From: CANHBY01 sp046342195 | GTDB taxonomy: Bacteria > Pseudomonadota > Gammaproteobacteria > Burkholderiales > Burkholderiaceae_C | Length of the DNA stretch: 64,000 nt | Assembly: GCA_046342195.1 (NCBI GenBank) | Contig: JBKDQE010000061.1 | Location: forward strand, 62,001-126,000 | Direction of reading: 5' to 3' | Shown: positions 45,683 to 54,412 of the stretch, piece after piece | How positions within the stretch are numbered: the first letter of the stretch is position 1 | Layout: each line of letters begins with the position of its first letter | Notes under the pieces: model-generated | What the model was told of the DNA's origin: nothing | Seen by the model: the letters and a program-made list of their open reading frames with translations, nothing else | The model's database searches: none | Program-made: the position numbers and the translations under genes

Positions 45683-48073
45683 TCAAGGGGGAGAAATTTT
45701 GATCGGAAGCGTGGCTTGAGCGCTGGCTCCTGCGCTGTTGGTGACTGAAATTCCCAGATTGAACGTGCCAGCAAGGGGTTTAGGCCAATTGAGCGAAATG
45801 GTTTGACCACTGACAGCGAAGGTCATTCCGGCGGGGACGCCGGAAATTTTCACACTCATGGCCAAGCCATTGGGGTCAGATACCTTGAAAGAGCCACTCA
45901 GTGCAACGCCGGCTTTGCCCATGATGGTGGCCGTGGTGATTGTTGGCGGGGTGGGGGCTTTGGTGATATTGAGGGTGTATACGCCCTGACCTGTCAGACC
46001 GGTGACCTTGTCTTGTGCTGTGACCTTGAGCGAGTAGCTTCCGGCGACAGGGTTGGGCCAAGTCACAACCCCGGTGCTGTTAATGACCATTCCTGAGGGC
46101 GCATTAGATAAACCCCATGTGACGGGATTGGTGGCCTTCACGGTGGCCGTGAAGCTCAGGGCCTTGCCCGCCGTGGAATTGATTGAGCCTGAGCTGACGG
46201 TGGGGGCAGGTAAGGCAGGTGCCTTGACAATGATGTTCAGAGTGCCTTGACCAGAAAGGCCGGTGATGTTGTCCTTGGCGGTGACGGTGACGGTATAGGT
46301 GCCCACGACAGGCGCCGGCCAGCTTAACAGGCCCCCCGAGGAGATGCTCATGCCCGAGGGTGCCCCTGTGAGAGACAGCGAGACCGGGTTGGGCGCAGTC
46401 ACCGACACCTTGAAGCTGAGGGCCGTGCCTGCCGTGGCGTTCACGTTGGCTCCGTTGACAACGGGGGCGGGAGCCGGGGCCACATTCGCGCCACTCAGTG
46501 CGCTCAGGAGGGCGGATACGTTGGGGGTGCCCAAACCTGTCAAGCCGTCATAGCCGATTTTGGCCGCACAAATGGAGCAAGAGCCGTTGCTGCCGCTTTG
46601 GATATCTGAAAATGCGCTGGCATAGGTGCCAGGTATTGAGGCAATCTGGCTGTACAGCAAGCCATGAGGCAGCCCCAGCGCGACTTTGCTGGCTTGAGCC
46701 CGCTGAGCGTTGGCAATGGCCGCCAAACCGGCCCACTGAGGAGTGGACAGGCTGGTGCCTCCCACGCTCACCCAGCTGATTGCAGAATTACCAGGAGGCA
46801 TGAGGGCCACATATTGGCCGGTGGCGGGATCCGCGTTGAACCCGACATCTGCCAAGGCCCGCCGATCAGAGGGTGTCATTCCGGGTACTGAACTGTTTTG
46901 GTAGCTGGGGGCTGCGGTGTAAAGGCTGACACCCCCTCCAGTGCTGGACCAACCAACCTCTTTGCGGGGGCCTGTGCCGGTGTAGCTCAGTGAGGTACCC
47001 CCTACGGCCACAACCCGGGGCGACACTGATGGCCACATCACTTGGGAGCCCCAATCACCTGTGGCTGCAAAATAGCTCATGTTGGTGCCACTGAAAGAGG
47101 ATTCAAGCAAGCCAGACCAACTTCCTTCTCCGGCTCCAAAGCTCATAGAGACAATGCCGGGCCCCATCGCATTGGCCAATCTGATGGCGGAAGACATGCT
47201 TCCCAGGGAAGCATCCGGAGCTTCGATCAAGATGATGCGAGCCATGGGCGCCGTGGCATGAGCCCACTGAACGTCCAAGGCAATTTCGGTGGCCCAGCCT
47301 GAATCGTAAGCCGGTGCTGTGCTGGTCATGCCGCCGGTAGGTGTGCTGTAGACCACAGAGAACAGGCAACCTGCCGTGGGCGATGCTGACGGCAGTGGCA
47401 GTGGCGTGGTGGGTGAGATGGCTTGAACCGAGCAATTGGGTAAGCCAAATTTTTGATTAAAGGCATTGAGCTCAGCGACCACATTCGGATTGTGCATCGC
47501 ATTCACAATATAAATTGTCTGCCCGGCACCCATTTGGGCCGCTTGGGCAGGGGTGGGTGTCTGGCCAAGGGCGGGCAGACTGGGCATTCCGTAGGCAGCC
47601 CTGATCTGTGCAGGGGTGTAAACACTCACTGGCGTTCCGGCCGCCATGGGAGAAACATTTCCGTTGATCGTGCTGGCTTGTACGCCGGCAGCCCGCATGC
47701 GCCCGGCATTTCCCAAACGATCCAGCGTCAGCCTTTGGGTGGAAATGCCCCCCATAGCCTGAGCAACCACCTGTCTGTAGGCTGCCTGACGAGACGAAGC
47801 TTCAGGATCGATGGCGTCGATGTTGTCCGGGGCTGGCAACACAGCGGGCGCCATGTGAAACTGGGGTTGAACCTGCAGGCTGGACACCTCTGGAGGCAGG
47901 GATTCTTCAATTCCAACACTCACTTCCGAGCGACTGGGCGTGATGAGCGGGTCGCCAGATTCGCCGCCGCATGCAGAAATAAGCATGGCTGCGGCCAAGG
48001 CGCCGAGCGGGCCTGCTATAGCGGGGTAAGGGGCAACAATCACGGAATGAGTGGGAGGAGGCTTTTTGATCAT
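45683..48073 (-). CDS. Sedolisin-family (S53) serine-carboxyl protease lipoprotein with Ig-like repeats
   Basis: The 796-residue product has a lipoprotein signal ending at LISACGG (Cys35), so it is probably lipid-anchored at the surface or in the periplasm. A short pro-region (about 36-150) leads to the mature-type start YTPAQIRAAYGMPSL. Catalytic residues fit sedolisins: Glu and Asp in WATEIALDVQW (near 261 and 265), the oxyanion Asp in AATGDWGS (near 339) and Ser in VGGTSLSTPQWAG (near 439). The calcium site is FSDIQ...YDGLTGLGTPN. Three He_PIG/Ig-like repeats follow (about 500-790), each with NATAG or NSTAG, GAPSGM and a closing TVTAKD-type strand. The start is preceded by GAAGGA at 6-7 bp. 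S53 enzymes are usually acid-active; the substrate is unknown. Confidence 0.9.
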   Translation of the reverse strand: MIKKPPPTHSVIVAPYPAIAGPLGALAAAMLISACGGESGDPLITPSRSEVSVGIEESLPPEVSSLQVQPQFHMAPAVLPAPDNIDAIDPEASSRQAAYRQVVAQAMGGISTQRLTLDRLGNAGRMRAAGVQASTINGNVSPMAAGTPVSVYTPAQIRAAYGMPSLPALGQTPTPAQAAQMGAGQTIYIVNAMHNPNVVAELNAFNQKFGLPNCSVQAISPTTPLPLPSASPTAGCLFSVVYSTPTGGMTSTAPAYDSGWATEIALDVQWAHATAPMARIILIEAPDASLGSMSSAIRLANAMGPGIVSMSFGAGEGSWSGLLESSFSGTNMSYFAATGDWGSQVMWPSVSPRVVAVGGTSLSYTGTGPRKEVGWSSTGGGVSLYTAAPSYQNSSVPGMTPSDRRALADVGFNADPATGQYVALMPPGNSAISWVSVGGTSLSTPQWAGLAAIANAQRAQASKVALGLPHGLLYSQIASIPGTYASAFSDIQSGSNGSCSICAAKIGYDGLTGLGTPNVSALLSALSGANVAPAPAPVVNGANVNATAGTALSFKVSVTAPNPVSLSLTGAPSGMSISSGGLLSWPAPVVGTYTVTVTAKDNITGLSGQGTLNIIVKAPALPAPTVSSGSINSTAGKALSFTATVKATNPVTWGLSNAPSGMVINSTGVVTWPNPVAGSYSLKVTAQDKVTGLTGQGVYTLNITKAPTPPTITTATIMGKAGVALSGSFKVSDPNGLAMSVKISGVPAGMTFAVSGQTISLNWPKPLAGTFNLGISVTNSAGASAQATLPIKISPP

Positions 48074-48378
48074 CACAGTTCCTTCAATTGTTGTGAGGCT
48101 CTGTCGCAACCTGATACCGTTTGAGCCAGTCACCCCGAACATTTTTTTTGGGTTGCCATCATGAAACAGATTTTGCGAAACGCAGAGCCACTGAAAGCCA
48201 ATCAGGACGGGGCTTTGGATGCTTTAGTGTTAACAGGCTCTAAAACAATGGTATCGAGATTGGCAGATTTTGGATCAAATACCACAAGGTACCAGACTGC
48301 CAAGGCGTGAGGAAGTCATGCATGGCTTGATCAAAAGAGAAAACCTTCTTTTTAGGGCCAATTAAAAAGATTGACAGA
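48074..48378. other. Intergenic region with a repeat half-copy
   Basis: About 305 bp between the protease and the SGNH gene, both on the minus strand. It contains the half repeat at 48221-48246. It marks the change to AT-rich sequence upstream. No coding frame is supported. Confidence 0.5.
48221..48246 (-). repeat. Half copy of the stop-associated palindromic repeat
   Basis: On the minus strand it reads TTTTAGAGCCTGTTAACACT, then AAAGC, matching the 11.66-kb half copy over most of its length. This copy is intergenic. Confidence 0.65.
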
Positions 48379-49470
48379 CTATCGAACAGCGAAAGCCTCA
48401 TTTCTGGCTGCACGTTCCACCACCGTGATAAAAACATAGTCTGGCTTCCACCGATCGACAAGTTGGCTCAGTCTGCCTGGATGCCCAATCACTTCACCCC
48501 AATGAACCTGTAAGACATCACTGAAAGTCGCCGCCATCCAGGGGGATATCGCCGTACCAAACGAATCCCTTAACCACAAAACCCGCTTTAGATTCAAGGC
48601 CCCACGGGACTGAACCCAAAGCGGTTTGGTGGGAGAACTCAGCGCAGGATTCCCGCCCTGACCCACAATGGTTTGGCTGTCAAAATCACGCAGCGTTGTG
48701 TTTATCGACACGGTTGATAATCGCAGGATGGGTTCGAAGTCGGGAAGTTGATCTGAAAGCCGGAGAAATGTTGCCAAATCTCCACCATATCTGATCTCTT
48801 TGCGATCTACTTGAAACCACTCAGGCTGGGGCCAGAGAATTTCTGGAGCTTCCTTTGCAATTTGCCTCGAAAATTCTCTAAAGGCAATGGATGCACCCAG
48901 AAAATTCCAATGGGTATCGGTTTTGTAGTAAATGGGTTCAGGATTATTTGCTTTGAACTCTAACAAGGCTGGCCGTAAATCAAGATAATGATTTGACCCG
49001 ACAGCTTCGAACAACACGTCAGTAACGCCTGGCGAGAAAGGTCGCGCCCATGCCGGCATGTATTCAGGGTAGATGGTTCCCTTGTTAGGCCCCACCATTA
49101 TCTTAAATACCTTCACCCCCTGATTTGATAAATCAGAGGCCCAGCCTTCAGCAGTCACAGCAATTTTTTTTGCGAGAAGATGATCCGCATCTGTTGGGGC
49201 CCTACGAGCTTCTGTTAGCGTATACTCATAAGCATCGCCTAAAAAAAACCAGCCATTTTTTCCAACAATGACCTGTTTGGGGTCTGTGCTCATGCCGAAT
49301 CGATAGAGGATAAACGAGGCCCATTTAAGAGTGAAATCAATATTATATAAAAACGACTTTTTTCTCCAATGAGTCGAATTGATATTTTTCTCTGAAAATA
49401 TATTAAAAGCAGGAATAACAAGAAGCCCAATGAATAAAAATATAATGAAAAAATATACTTTTCGCTTCAT
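48379..49470 (-). CDS. AlgJ/AlgX-like SGNH acetyltransferase-associated protein
   Basis: Proteins of this class work with MBOAT acyltransferases to O-acetylate exported polysaccharides in the periplasm. The 363-residue product has an N-terminal signal anchor (about residues 5-25), the motif KTDTHWNFLGASIAF (Asp/His pair near 185) and LWLRDSFGTAISP with the Ser nucleophile (near 300). These are the AlgJ/AlgX SGNH signatures. It follows the MBOAT gene by 8 bp on the same strand. Its DNA is more AT-rich than the surrounding genes, which suggests acquisition by transfer. No polysaccharide synthesis genes are adjacent, so the acceptor is unknown. Confidence 0.87.
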   Translation of the reverse strand: MKRKVYFFIIFLFIGLLVIPAFNIFSEKNINSTHWRKKSFLYNIDFTLKWASFILYRFGMSTDPKQVIVGKNGWFFLGDAYEYTLTEARRAPTDADHLLAKKIAVTAEGWASDLSNQGVKVFKIMVGPNKGTIYPEYMPAWARPFSPGVTDVLFEAVGSNHYLDLRPALLEFKANNPEPIYYKTDTHWNFLGASIAFREFSRQIAKEAPEILWPQPEWFQVDRKEIRYGGDLATFLRLSDQLPDFEPILRLSTVSINTTLRDFDSQTIVGQGGNPALSSPTKPLWVQSRGALNLKRVLWLRDSFGTAISPWMAATFSDVLQVHWGEVIGHPGRLSQLVDRWKPDYVFITVVERAARNEAFAVR

Positions 49471-49478
49471 GTGTAAAA

Positions 49479-50975
49479 TTAAAAATTAAAGTACAAAAAT
49501 ACTGAACTTGTTGCAGAAAGAATAAAATGCATCGATACCAGGAATAGGGAGGCTGCAATCAGCGGTGTTGATCTGCCGATTGCGCCACTCGCAATTTCTA
49601 TTGAATTTTTTCTGAAAATAATAAAAAAAGTAAAAATTATCGCTAAATAATATGGTATTTGTCCAATAATATTTAATGGAGTTATCTTGAAAATTATATC
49701 TGATAACCAGCCGCCCCAAGCAAGATCAGATGTTGGAATGGAGGAGATCAATGGTTGACCCCAAACCGATCTAAAGTCAGCCATTCCACGCAAAACTCGC
49801 CAGGCATCATCCATGGTTTTTGCACGAAAAAAAACCCAGCTGAAATTCACAAATAGAAAAGTCAAAAGCCATGCCGTCCAGACTGGTAAAGGACGCTCTA
49901 GTTTTTTCCAGAACCGATGAATCACGAGAGCCATACCGTGCAATGCGCCCCAAATGACAAACATCCAGGATGCACCATGCCAGAGGCCGCCCAATAAAAA
50001 TGTCGCCAAGAGATTTATGCAGGTTCGCCACTCAGGGCCTCTATTTCCACCCAGAGGAATGTAAATATAATCCCGCAGGAAGCTGCTCAGTGTGATATGC
50101 CAACGACGCCAGAAATCCTGTATATCAGTGGCTTGGTAGGGTGAATTGAAGTTGATTGGTAAGGCTATGTTGAAAAGAAGCGAACAACCAATTGCCATAT
50201 CACAATATCCACTAAAGTCGAAATATAACTGAAAAGTATAAGACAAGCTCGTTACCCATGCAGAAAAGAATGTCAAATCTATTCCGCCATCAAAGCCAGC
50301 ATTTGCCCACACCGAAAATGTATCCGCAATCACCACCTTTTTAAACAGCCCAACAGAAAATATAAATATTCCACGCATGATATTTTTATATCGAATTGCC
50401 CAAGTCCACCGAGAAAAGAACTGCGGCATAATGTCATGATGATGAACAATAGGCCCTGCAATCAGATGCGGGAAAAATGTCACAAACAGAGCGTAGTTGA
50501 GAAGATCATATCTTGCTGTCTCACCACGATAACTATCGACCAAGTAAACAATCTGAGTGAATGTAAAAAAACTTATCGCCAAAGGAAGGGCAATTCCATA
50601 TGTATTAAATTGTGACCCAAAAAATAGGTTAAAATTCAATATTAAAAAGTCTGTATACTTATAATATCCAAGAAAAGCAACATTTGAGGCGATGCCAAAA
50701 AATAACACGAACCTTCTTTTTGTTCTTAGGCCCAAAAAATCAATATAATCTTTCTCGCTGGAACGTGCCAATCTGGTTCCAATAAGGTAATTAAAAAAAA
50801 TTGACCCGAGCATTAAGGGTAAATAGCGAAAATCCCAGTAAGCGTAGAAAAAAAGGCTGACAAGGACCAGCCATGATTTTCCTGCAACGATCATCCGCCG
50901 ATGATTGAAAAAAAAATACACGATGAATGCAATGGGAAGAAATAAAACAATAAACTCCCACGAGCTAAAAAGCAT
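49479..50975 (-). CDS. MBOAT family O-acyltransferase (AlgI-like)
   Basis: This 498-residue membrane-bound O-acyltransferase transfers acyl groups across the inner membrane for polysaccharide modification, as AlgI does for alginate. It has about ten membrane helices, the early FSSWEFIVLFLPIAF and FYAYWDFRYLPLM segments, FFPHLIAGPIVHH, the QDFWRRWHITLSSFLRDYIY block and the catalytic-His motif GGLWHGASWMFVIWG (near 331). With the downstream SGNH gene it forms a two-gene O-acetylation module. The DNA is strongly AT-rich with many A/T-ending codons, unlike its neighbours. Confidence 0.93.
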   Translation of the reverse strand: MLFSSWEFIVLFLPIAFIVYFFFNHRRMIVAGKSWLVLVSLFFYAYWDFRYLPLMLGSIFFNYLIGTRLARSSEKDYIDFLGLRTKRRFVLFFGIASNVAFLGYYKYTDFLILNFNLFFGSQFNTYGIALPLAISFFTFTQIVYLVDSYRGETARYDLLNYALFVTFFPHLIAGPIVHHHDIMPQFFSRWTWAIRYKNIMRGIFIFSVGLFKKVVIADTFSVWANAGFDGGIDLTFFSAWVTSLSYTFQLYFDFSGYCDMAIGCSLLFNIALPINFNSPYQATDIQDFWRRWHITLSSFLRDYIYIPLGGNRGPEWRTCINLLATFLLGGLWHGASWMFVIWGALHGMALVIHRFWKKLERPLPVWTAWLLTFLFVNFSWVFFRAKTMDDAWRVLRGMADFRSVWGQPLISSIPTSDLAWGGWLSDIIFKITPLNIIGQIPYYLAIIFTFFIIFRKNSIEIASGAIGRSTPLIAASLFLVSMHFILSATSSVFLYFNF

Positions 50976-51321
50976 AACTTGCCACCTTTAAATAAAAGAA
51001 ATTTTTCATGGCATACAGGGGGCTGAAATGTGTTGTTTCTTGGCCTATGGAACCGCTGCAAAACTCCTCGTGGATGATTGCGCCTTTGCCGGATGGGGGA
51101 TCCTAGGCGGATTTTGCAGAGGTTTCCTATGTCTTGGCTCTGTTCACCTCGCCATCATCAAGCAATGGCCGCATTAAATTTCTGAACAGCCCTTGGATTT
51201 TGAGGGGATCTGAGGTTTGCGTTTTTCAGATACAAGGTGACTTGAGACCGATTGGGCACCGATTGCTCAAAAGCATGAAGCCTCGCGAACTCGGGTGAGT
51301 TGGCGAGGCTTGAAATATTGA
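50976..51321. other. Intergenic region upstream of the MBOAT pair
   Basis: About 345 bp that should hold the promoter of the MBOAT-SGNH unit and the terminator of the initiator tRNA. Beyond that hairpin (51278-51311) I see no gene or known repeat. An inverted motif GGATCCTAGGCGGATT near 51100 is minor. Confidence 0.45.
51278..51311 (-). terminator. Hairpin downstream of tRNA-fMet
   Basis: AAGCCTCGC and GCGAGGCTT pair (9 bp), with an inner AACTC/GAGTT pair around GGGT. On the minus strand it follows the tRNA by 10 bp, with TTTT a few bases later. Confidence 0.65.
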
Positions 51322-51398
<77 letters not shown>

Positions 51399-51568
51399 CC
51401 AAAAGAAGTCACTATATCACACTTTTTGTGCTTTGGGGATCATCTTGGTGTGTGTTGGTGTGTGGGGCAGCAAATAGGGCCTGAAAGCCTGTTTCATTTG
51501 AAATATGTCGTTTGCTGGCGCAGTCTAAGCTGGTGTCATACAAGCCACATTTTGGAATTGAATGCACC

Positions 51569-51895
51569 ATGCACAACTTCACGCGGAGGCGTCCAGTTTT
51601 GGGCGATGTTGCAGCCAAATACAAGTTCGAAGAAGATGATCAGCTCATTGAGTGGGAAGAACTTCCCTCTCTGGCAGACCAACTCAAGCATCGCCTCATC
51701 AATCCGGAAGTCAATTCTCAAGGCCGCCCGATGGTTCCTTCTGTGTTGGGCGACTGGAAACCCACCATGCCCTTTGATTTTGACGACAGCCTTCCCTCGA
51801 TGTTCGAGGAGGTTTTTCAGGGCCTGTCGATCCGTGAAATTCATGAACCTGATTTGTTTCAGCATTTCTTTGGTAAACCGAAGGTCCGTGGTTGA
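51569..51895 (+). CDS. Hypothetical protein, acidic
   Basis: I do not recognise this 108-residue protein. It starts with a short basic stretch (MHNFTRRRPVLGD), then an acidic segment (KFEEDDQLIEWEELPS) and a C-terminal part rich in Phe/Asp (MPFDFDDSLPSMFEEVFQGL). There is no signal peptide or membrane segment. It lies between the initiator tRNA and azlC, 62 bp before azlC. Length and conserved-looking composition suggest a real gene, but I give no function. Confidence 0.55.
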   Translation: MHNFTRRRPVLGDVAAKYKFEEDDQLIEWEELPSLADQLKHRLINPEVNSQGRPMVPSVLGDWKPTMPFDFDDSLPSMFEEVFQGLSIREIHEPDLFQHFFGKPKVRG

Positions 51896-51957
51896 TTTTG
51901 GCCTATGTCTTGCCTTGTCGGGGGTGTCGGGCCACTCGATGTGAGTGGTGAGCTTGA

Positions 51958-52725
51958 ATGGATGGGCTGATTTCTGCCACACTTCAAAGTGTGAATCGCC
52001 TCCGAGTGCTTTTGAGCCACCCGCAATTTTGGGCCGGGTTCAAAGAAATGTCGTTCATTATTCCGGGTATCAGTGCCTGGGGTTTGGTCACGGGCGTGGC
52101 CATGGTCAAGAGTGGCCTGTCAGTGCCCCTGTCGCTCCTGATGACCTTCACCGTGTTTGCTGGAAGTGCACAATTGGCCTCTTTGCCCCTGATGGCAGCT
52201 CAGGCGCCTCTGTGGGTGATCTGGGCCACCGCTTTTTGTGTCAATCTCAGGTTCATTATTTTCAGCGTCCAGATGCGCCCTTACTTTGTACGCTTGCCTA
52301 TACATTGGCGTTTGACACTGGGGTATTTAACGGCCGACTTGACTTACGTTTTGTTTCAGCGGCGGTTTCAAAAGCACTGTGAGGGTGAGGGGCAAATCGC
52401 CTACTTCCTGGGCTGTACGGTGGTGAATTGGCTGGCGTGGCAAATTCCCTCGGTGCTGGGCATTTGGTGGGCTCATTCAATTCCTACTCAGTGGGGTTTG
52501 GGTTTTGCCGGCACCCTGGCTCTTTTGGGGCTTACCTGCTCGCTCCTGAATGACCGGCCCACCTGGATTGCGGGGCTGGTTTCAGCAGCATCTGCCGTGG
52601 CCACATTGGCTTTACCTCTCCGGCTGAATATTGTGGCGGCCATTGTGGCAGGGGTGTGTGCGGGGCTCTTGATAGAGGCGATATTCTCTCAATCGAGCCC
52701 TGTTGGGCGTGTGCCTCATGAGTGA
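51958..52725 (+). CDS. azlC: Branched-chain amino acid exporter large subunit AzlC
   Basis: AzlC and AzlD together export branched-chain amino acids and analogues. The 255-residue product has the AzlC layout: KEMSFIIPGISAWGLVTGVAM at the N-terminus, FTVFAGSAQLASLPLM near residue 63, TAFCVNLRFIIFS near 93 and several more membrane helices. The azlD start overlaps its stop (ATGAGTGA), so the two are translationally coupled. Its own start lies 62 bp after an unrecognised small gene that may belong to the same unit. Confidence 0.92.
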   Translation: MDGLISATLQSVNRLRVLLSHPQFWAGFKEMSFIIPGISAWGLVTGVAMVKSGLSVPLSLLMTFTVFAGSAQLASLPLMAAQAPLWVIWATAFCVNLRFIIFSVQMRPYFVRLPIHWRLTLGYLTADLTYVLFQRRFQKHCEGEGQIAYFLGCTVVNWLAWQIPSVLGIWWAHSIPTQWGLGFAGTLALLGLTCSLLNDRPTWIAGLVSAASAVATLALPLRLNIVAAIVAGVCAGLLIEAIFSQSSPVGRVPHE

Positions 52726-53044
52726 GGCTGAAATCATCGTGGTTTTTGCAGGCTTGACCGCCATCACGGTCATCACCCGGTCTTTTTTCTTTCTATTTCG
52801 GTGCGAATTGGCGCTCCCCGAGTGGGTTCGGCGGGGCTTGCGTTATGCTCCTCTGGCAGCCCTCGCTGCCGTGGTGGCCCCCGATATTCTCCTGACGGAG
52901 GGCGCTATCGTGACCACCTGGCAAGACCCCAAATTGTGGGCGGCTGCAGCATCCATGGGGTATTTTTTTCTCCGTCGGGGTTTGCTCGGAACCATCCTGG
53001 TGGGCATGATTGTGTTTTGGGTGGCTCGGTGGTGCTGGAGTTAA
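52718..53044 (+). CDS. azlD: Branched-chain amino acid exporter small subunit AzlD
   Basis: This 108-residue membrane protein has three to four helices and the AzlD signatures ITVITRSFFFLF, LRYAPLAALAAVVAPDILL and the conserved Arg/Gly-rich RRGLLGTILVGM near the C-terminus. It follows azlC with an 8-bp overlap. The start used is the ATG in that overlap; an in-frame GTG/ATG-type start five codons upstream would lie deeper in azlC and is unlikely. It pairs with AzlC in the inner membrane. Confidence 0.9.
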   Translation: MSEAEIIVVFAGLTAITVITRSFFFLFRCELALPEWVRRGLRYAPLAALAAVVAPDILLTEGAIVTTWQDPKLWAAAASMGYFFLRRGLLGTILVGMIVFWVARWCWS

Positions 53045-53182
53045 AGGCTAGATGGTCTGGGGCCTCAAAGCCGCCCGGGCTTCGTGTCAAATAGAGGGTT
53101 GGGTGGCGGCGTTGTGGCGGCATTCTTGAAAACAGTTTGTCTGTGCGGCCCGCCTTGATCATCTTTTCCAGAATTCCCCCTT

Positions 53183-54376
53183 ATGAAAGTGCTTCGTTTC
53201 CAAGACCTCATTGAGCAAAACAAGGTGGCAGGCCAGCGCGTGTTCATCCGCGCCGACCTTAACGTGCCGCAAGATGATGCCGGCCGCATTACCGAAGACA
53301 CCCGCATTCGGGCGTCTATTCCCTGTATTGAGATGGCGCTCAAGGCAGGAGCCGCTGTCATGGTGACTTCACATTTGGGTCGCCCCACCGAAGGCGAGTT
53401 CAAACCCGAAGATTCCCTGATGCCCGTGGCCCAACGCTTGTCCGAGTTGCTCGGGCGCCCCGTGCCGCTCGAGGCAAAGTGGCTGAATGGGGTTGGCGTT
53501 GAGCCCGGGCAGGTGGTGCTGCTGGAAAATTGTCGCCTCAATAAAGGCGAGAAGAAAAACGATGAAGCCTTGGCCCGCAAGATGGCCGCTTTGTGTGACA
53601 TCTTTGTACACGATGCCTTTGGAACGGCTCACCGTGCTGAAGCCTCCACTTACGGTATTGCCCAGTTTGCCAAGGTGGCTTGTGCCGGCCCCTTGCTCGC
53701 CGCTGAAATTGATGCCATCAACAAAGCCTTGGCAAACCCGGCTCGCCCCTTGGTGGCGATTGTGGCGGGGTCGAAGGTCAGCTCCAAGTTGACCATTCTC
53801 AAAGCCCTGGCGGAGCATGTCGATCAACTGATTGTGGGGGGAGGCATTGCCAATACCTTCATGTTGGCGAAGGGGCTGCCCATCGGAAAATCGCTCGCCG
53901 AGCCAGAGCTTGTTGAAGAGGCCCGAGCCATCATTGACATGATGGCCGCACGTGGGGCCGCGGTGCCCATCCCGACTGATGTGGTGGTGGCCAATGAGTT
54001 TTCTGCCATGGCCCGCGCAAACAAAGTGTTAGCCCAAGATGTTCAGCCCGATGATCTTATTCTTGACATCGGGCCCCGCACGGCCGCAGAGCTGGCCTCA
54101 ATCATCGCGCGTGCCGGAACCGTGGTCTGGAATGGGCCGATGGGCGTGTTTGAATACGATCAATTTGCGGGAGGCACCCGCGCTCTTGCAGCGGCCATCG
54201 CCCATTCGCCAGCCTTCAGCATCGCTGGCGGGGGCGATACCTTGGCCGCCATCGCCAAGTATGGTATTGAGAAAGACGTCGGCTATATCTCGACCGGCGG
54301 TGGGGCCTTCCTTGAGGTTCTTGAGGGCAAGACCCTGCCCGCATTCGAGATATTGCAAAAGCGGTTTGAGGGCTGA
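53183..54376 (+). CDS. pgk: Phosphoglycerate kinase
   Basis: Pgk transfers phosphate from 1,3-bisphosphoglycerate to ADP in glycolysis. The 397-residue product has RVFIRADLNVPQD near the N-terminus, SHLGRPTEGEF, VLLENCRLNKGEKKND, the hinge region VAIVAGSKVSSKLTIL and the C-terminal nucleotide site VVWNGPMGVFEYDQFAGG and SIAGGGDTLAAI. It is complete. pyk follows after 36 bp on the same strand, a common lower-glycolysis pairing in betaproteobacteria. Confidence 0.98.
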   Translation: MKVLRFQDLIEQNKVAGQRVFIRADLNVPQDDAGRITEDTRIRASIPCIEMALKAGAAVMVTSHLGRPTEGEFKPEDSLMPVAQRLSELLGRPVPLEAKWLNGVGVEPGQVVLLENCRLNKGEKKNDEALARKMAALCDIFVHDAFGTAHRAEASTYGIAQFAKVACAGPLLAAEIDAINKALANPARPLVAIVAGSKVSSKLTILKALAEHVDQLIVGGGIANTFMLAKGLPIGKSLAEPELVEEARAIIDMMAARGAAVPIPTDVVVANEFSAMARANKVLAQDVQPDDLILDIGPRTAAELASIIARAGTVVWNGPMGVFEYDQFAGGTRALAAAIAHSPAFSIAGGGDTLAAIAKYGIEKDVGYISTGGGAFLEVLEGKTLPAFEILQKRFEG

Positions 54377-54412
54377 TGACCCTCCGATCAATCAACCACA
54401 GGAGTTCTCTTC

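Noticed and set aside
45683..48073. S53 protease as a rhombosortase (GlyGly-CTERM) substrate.
   Set aside because: The C-terminus ends in an Ig-like strand (ATLPIKISPP) without a GG motif, hydrophobic helix or basic tail.
51426..51944. Plus-strand frame overlapping the small acidic gene.
   Set aside because: It is a shadow in another frame with a Cys/Ser-rich composition and no family resemblance. The 51569 frame is more coherent.
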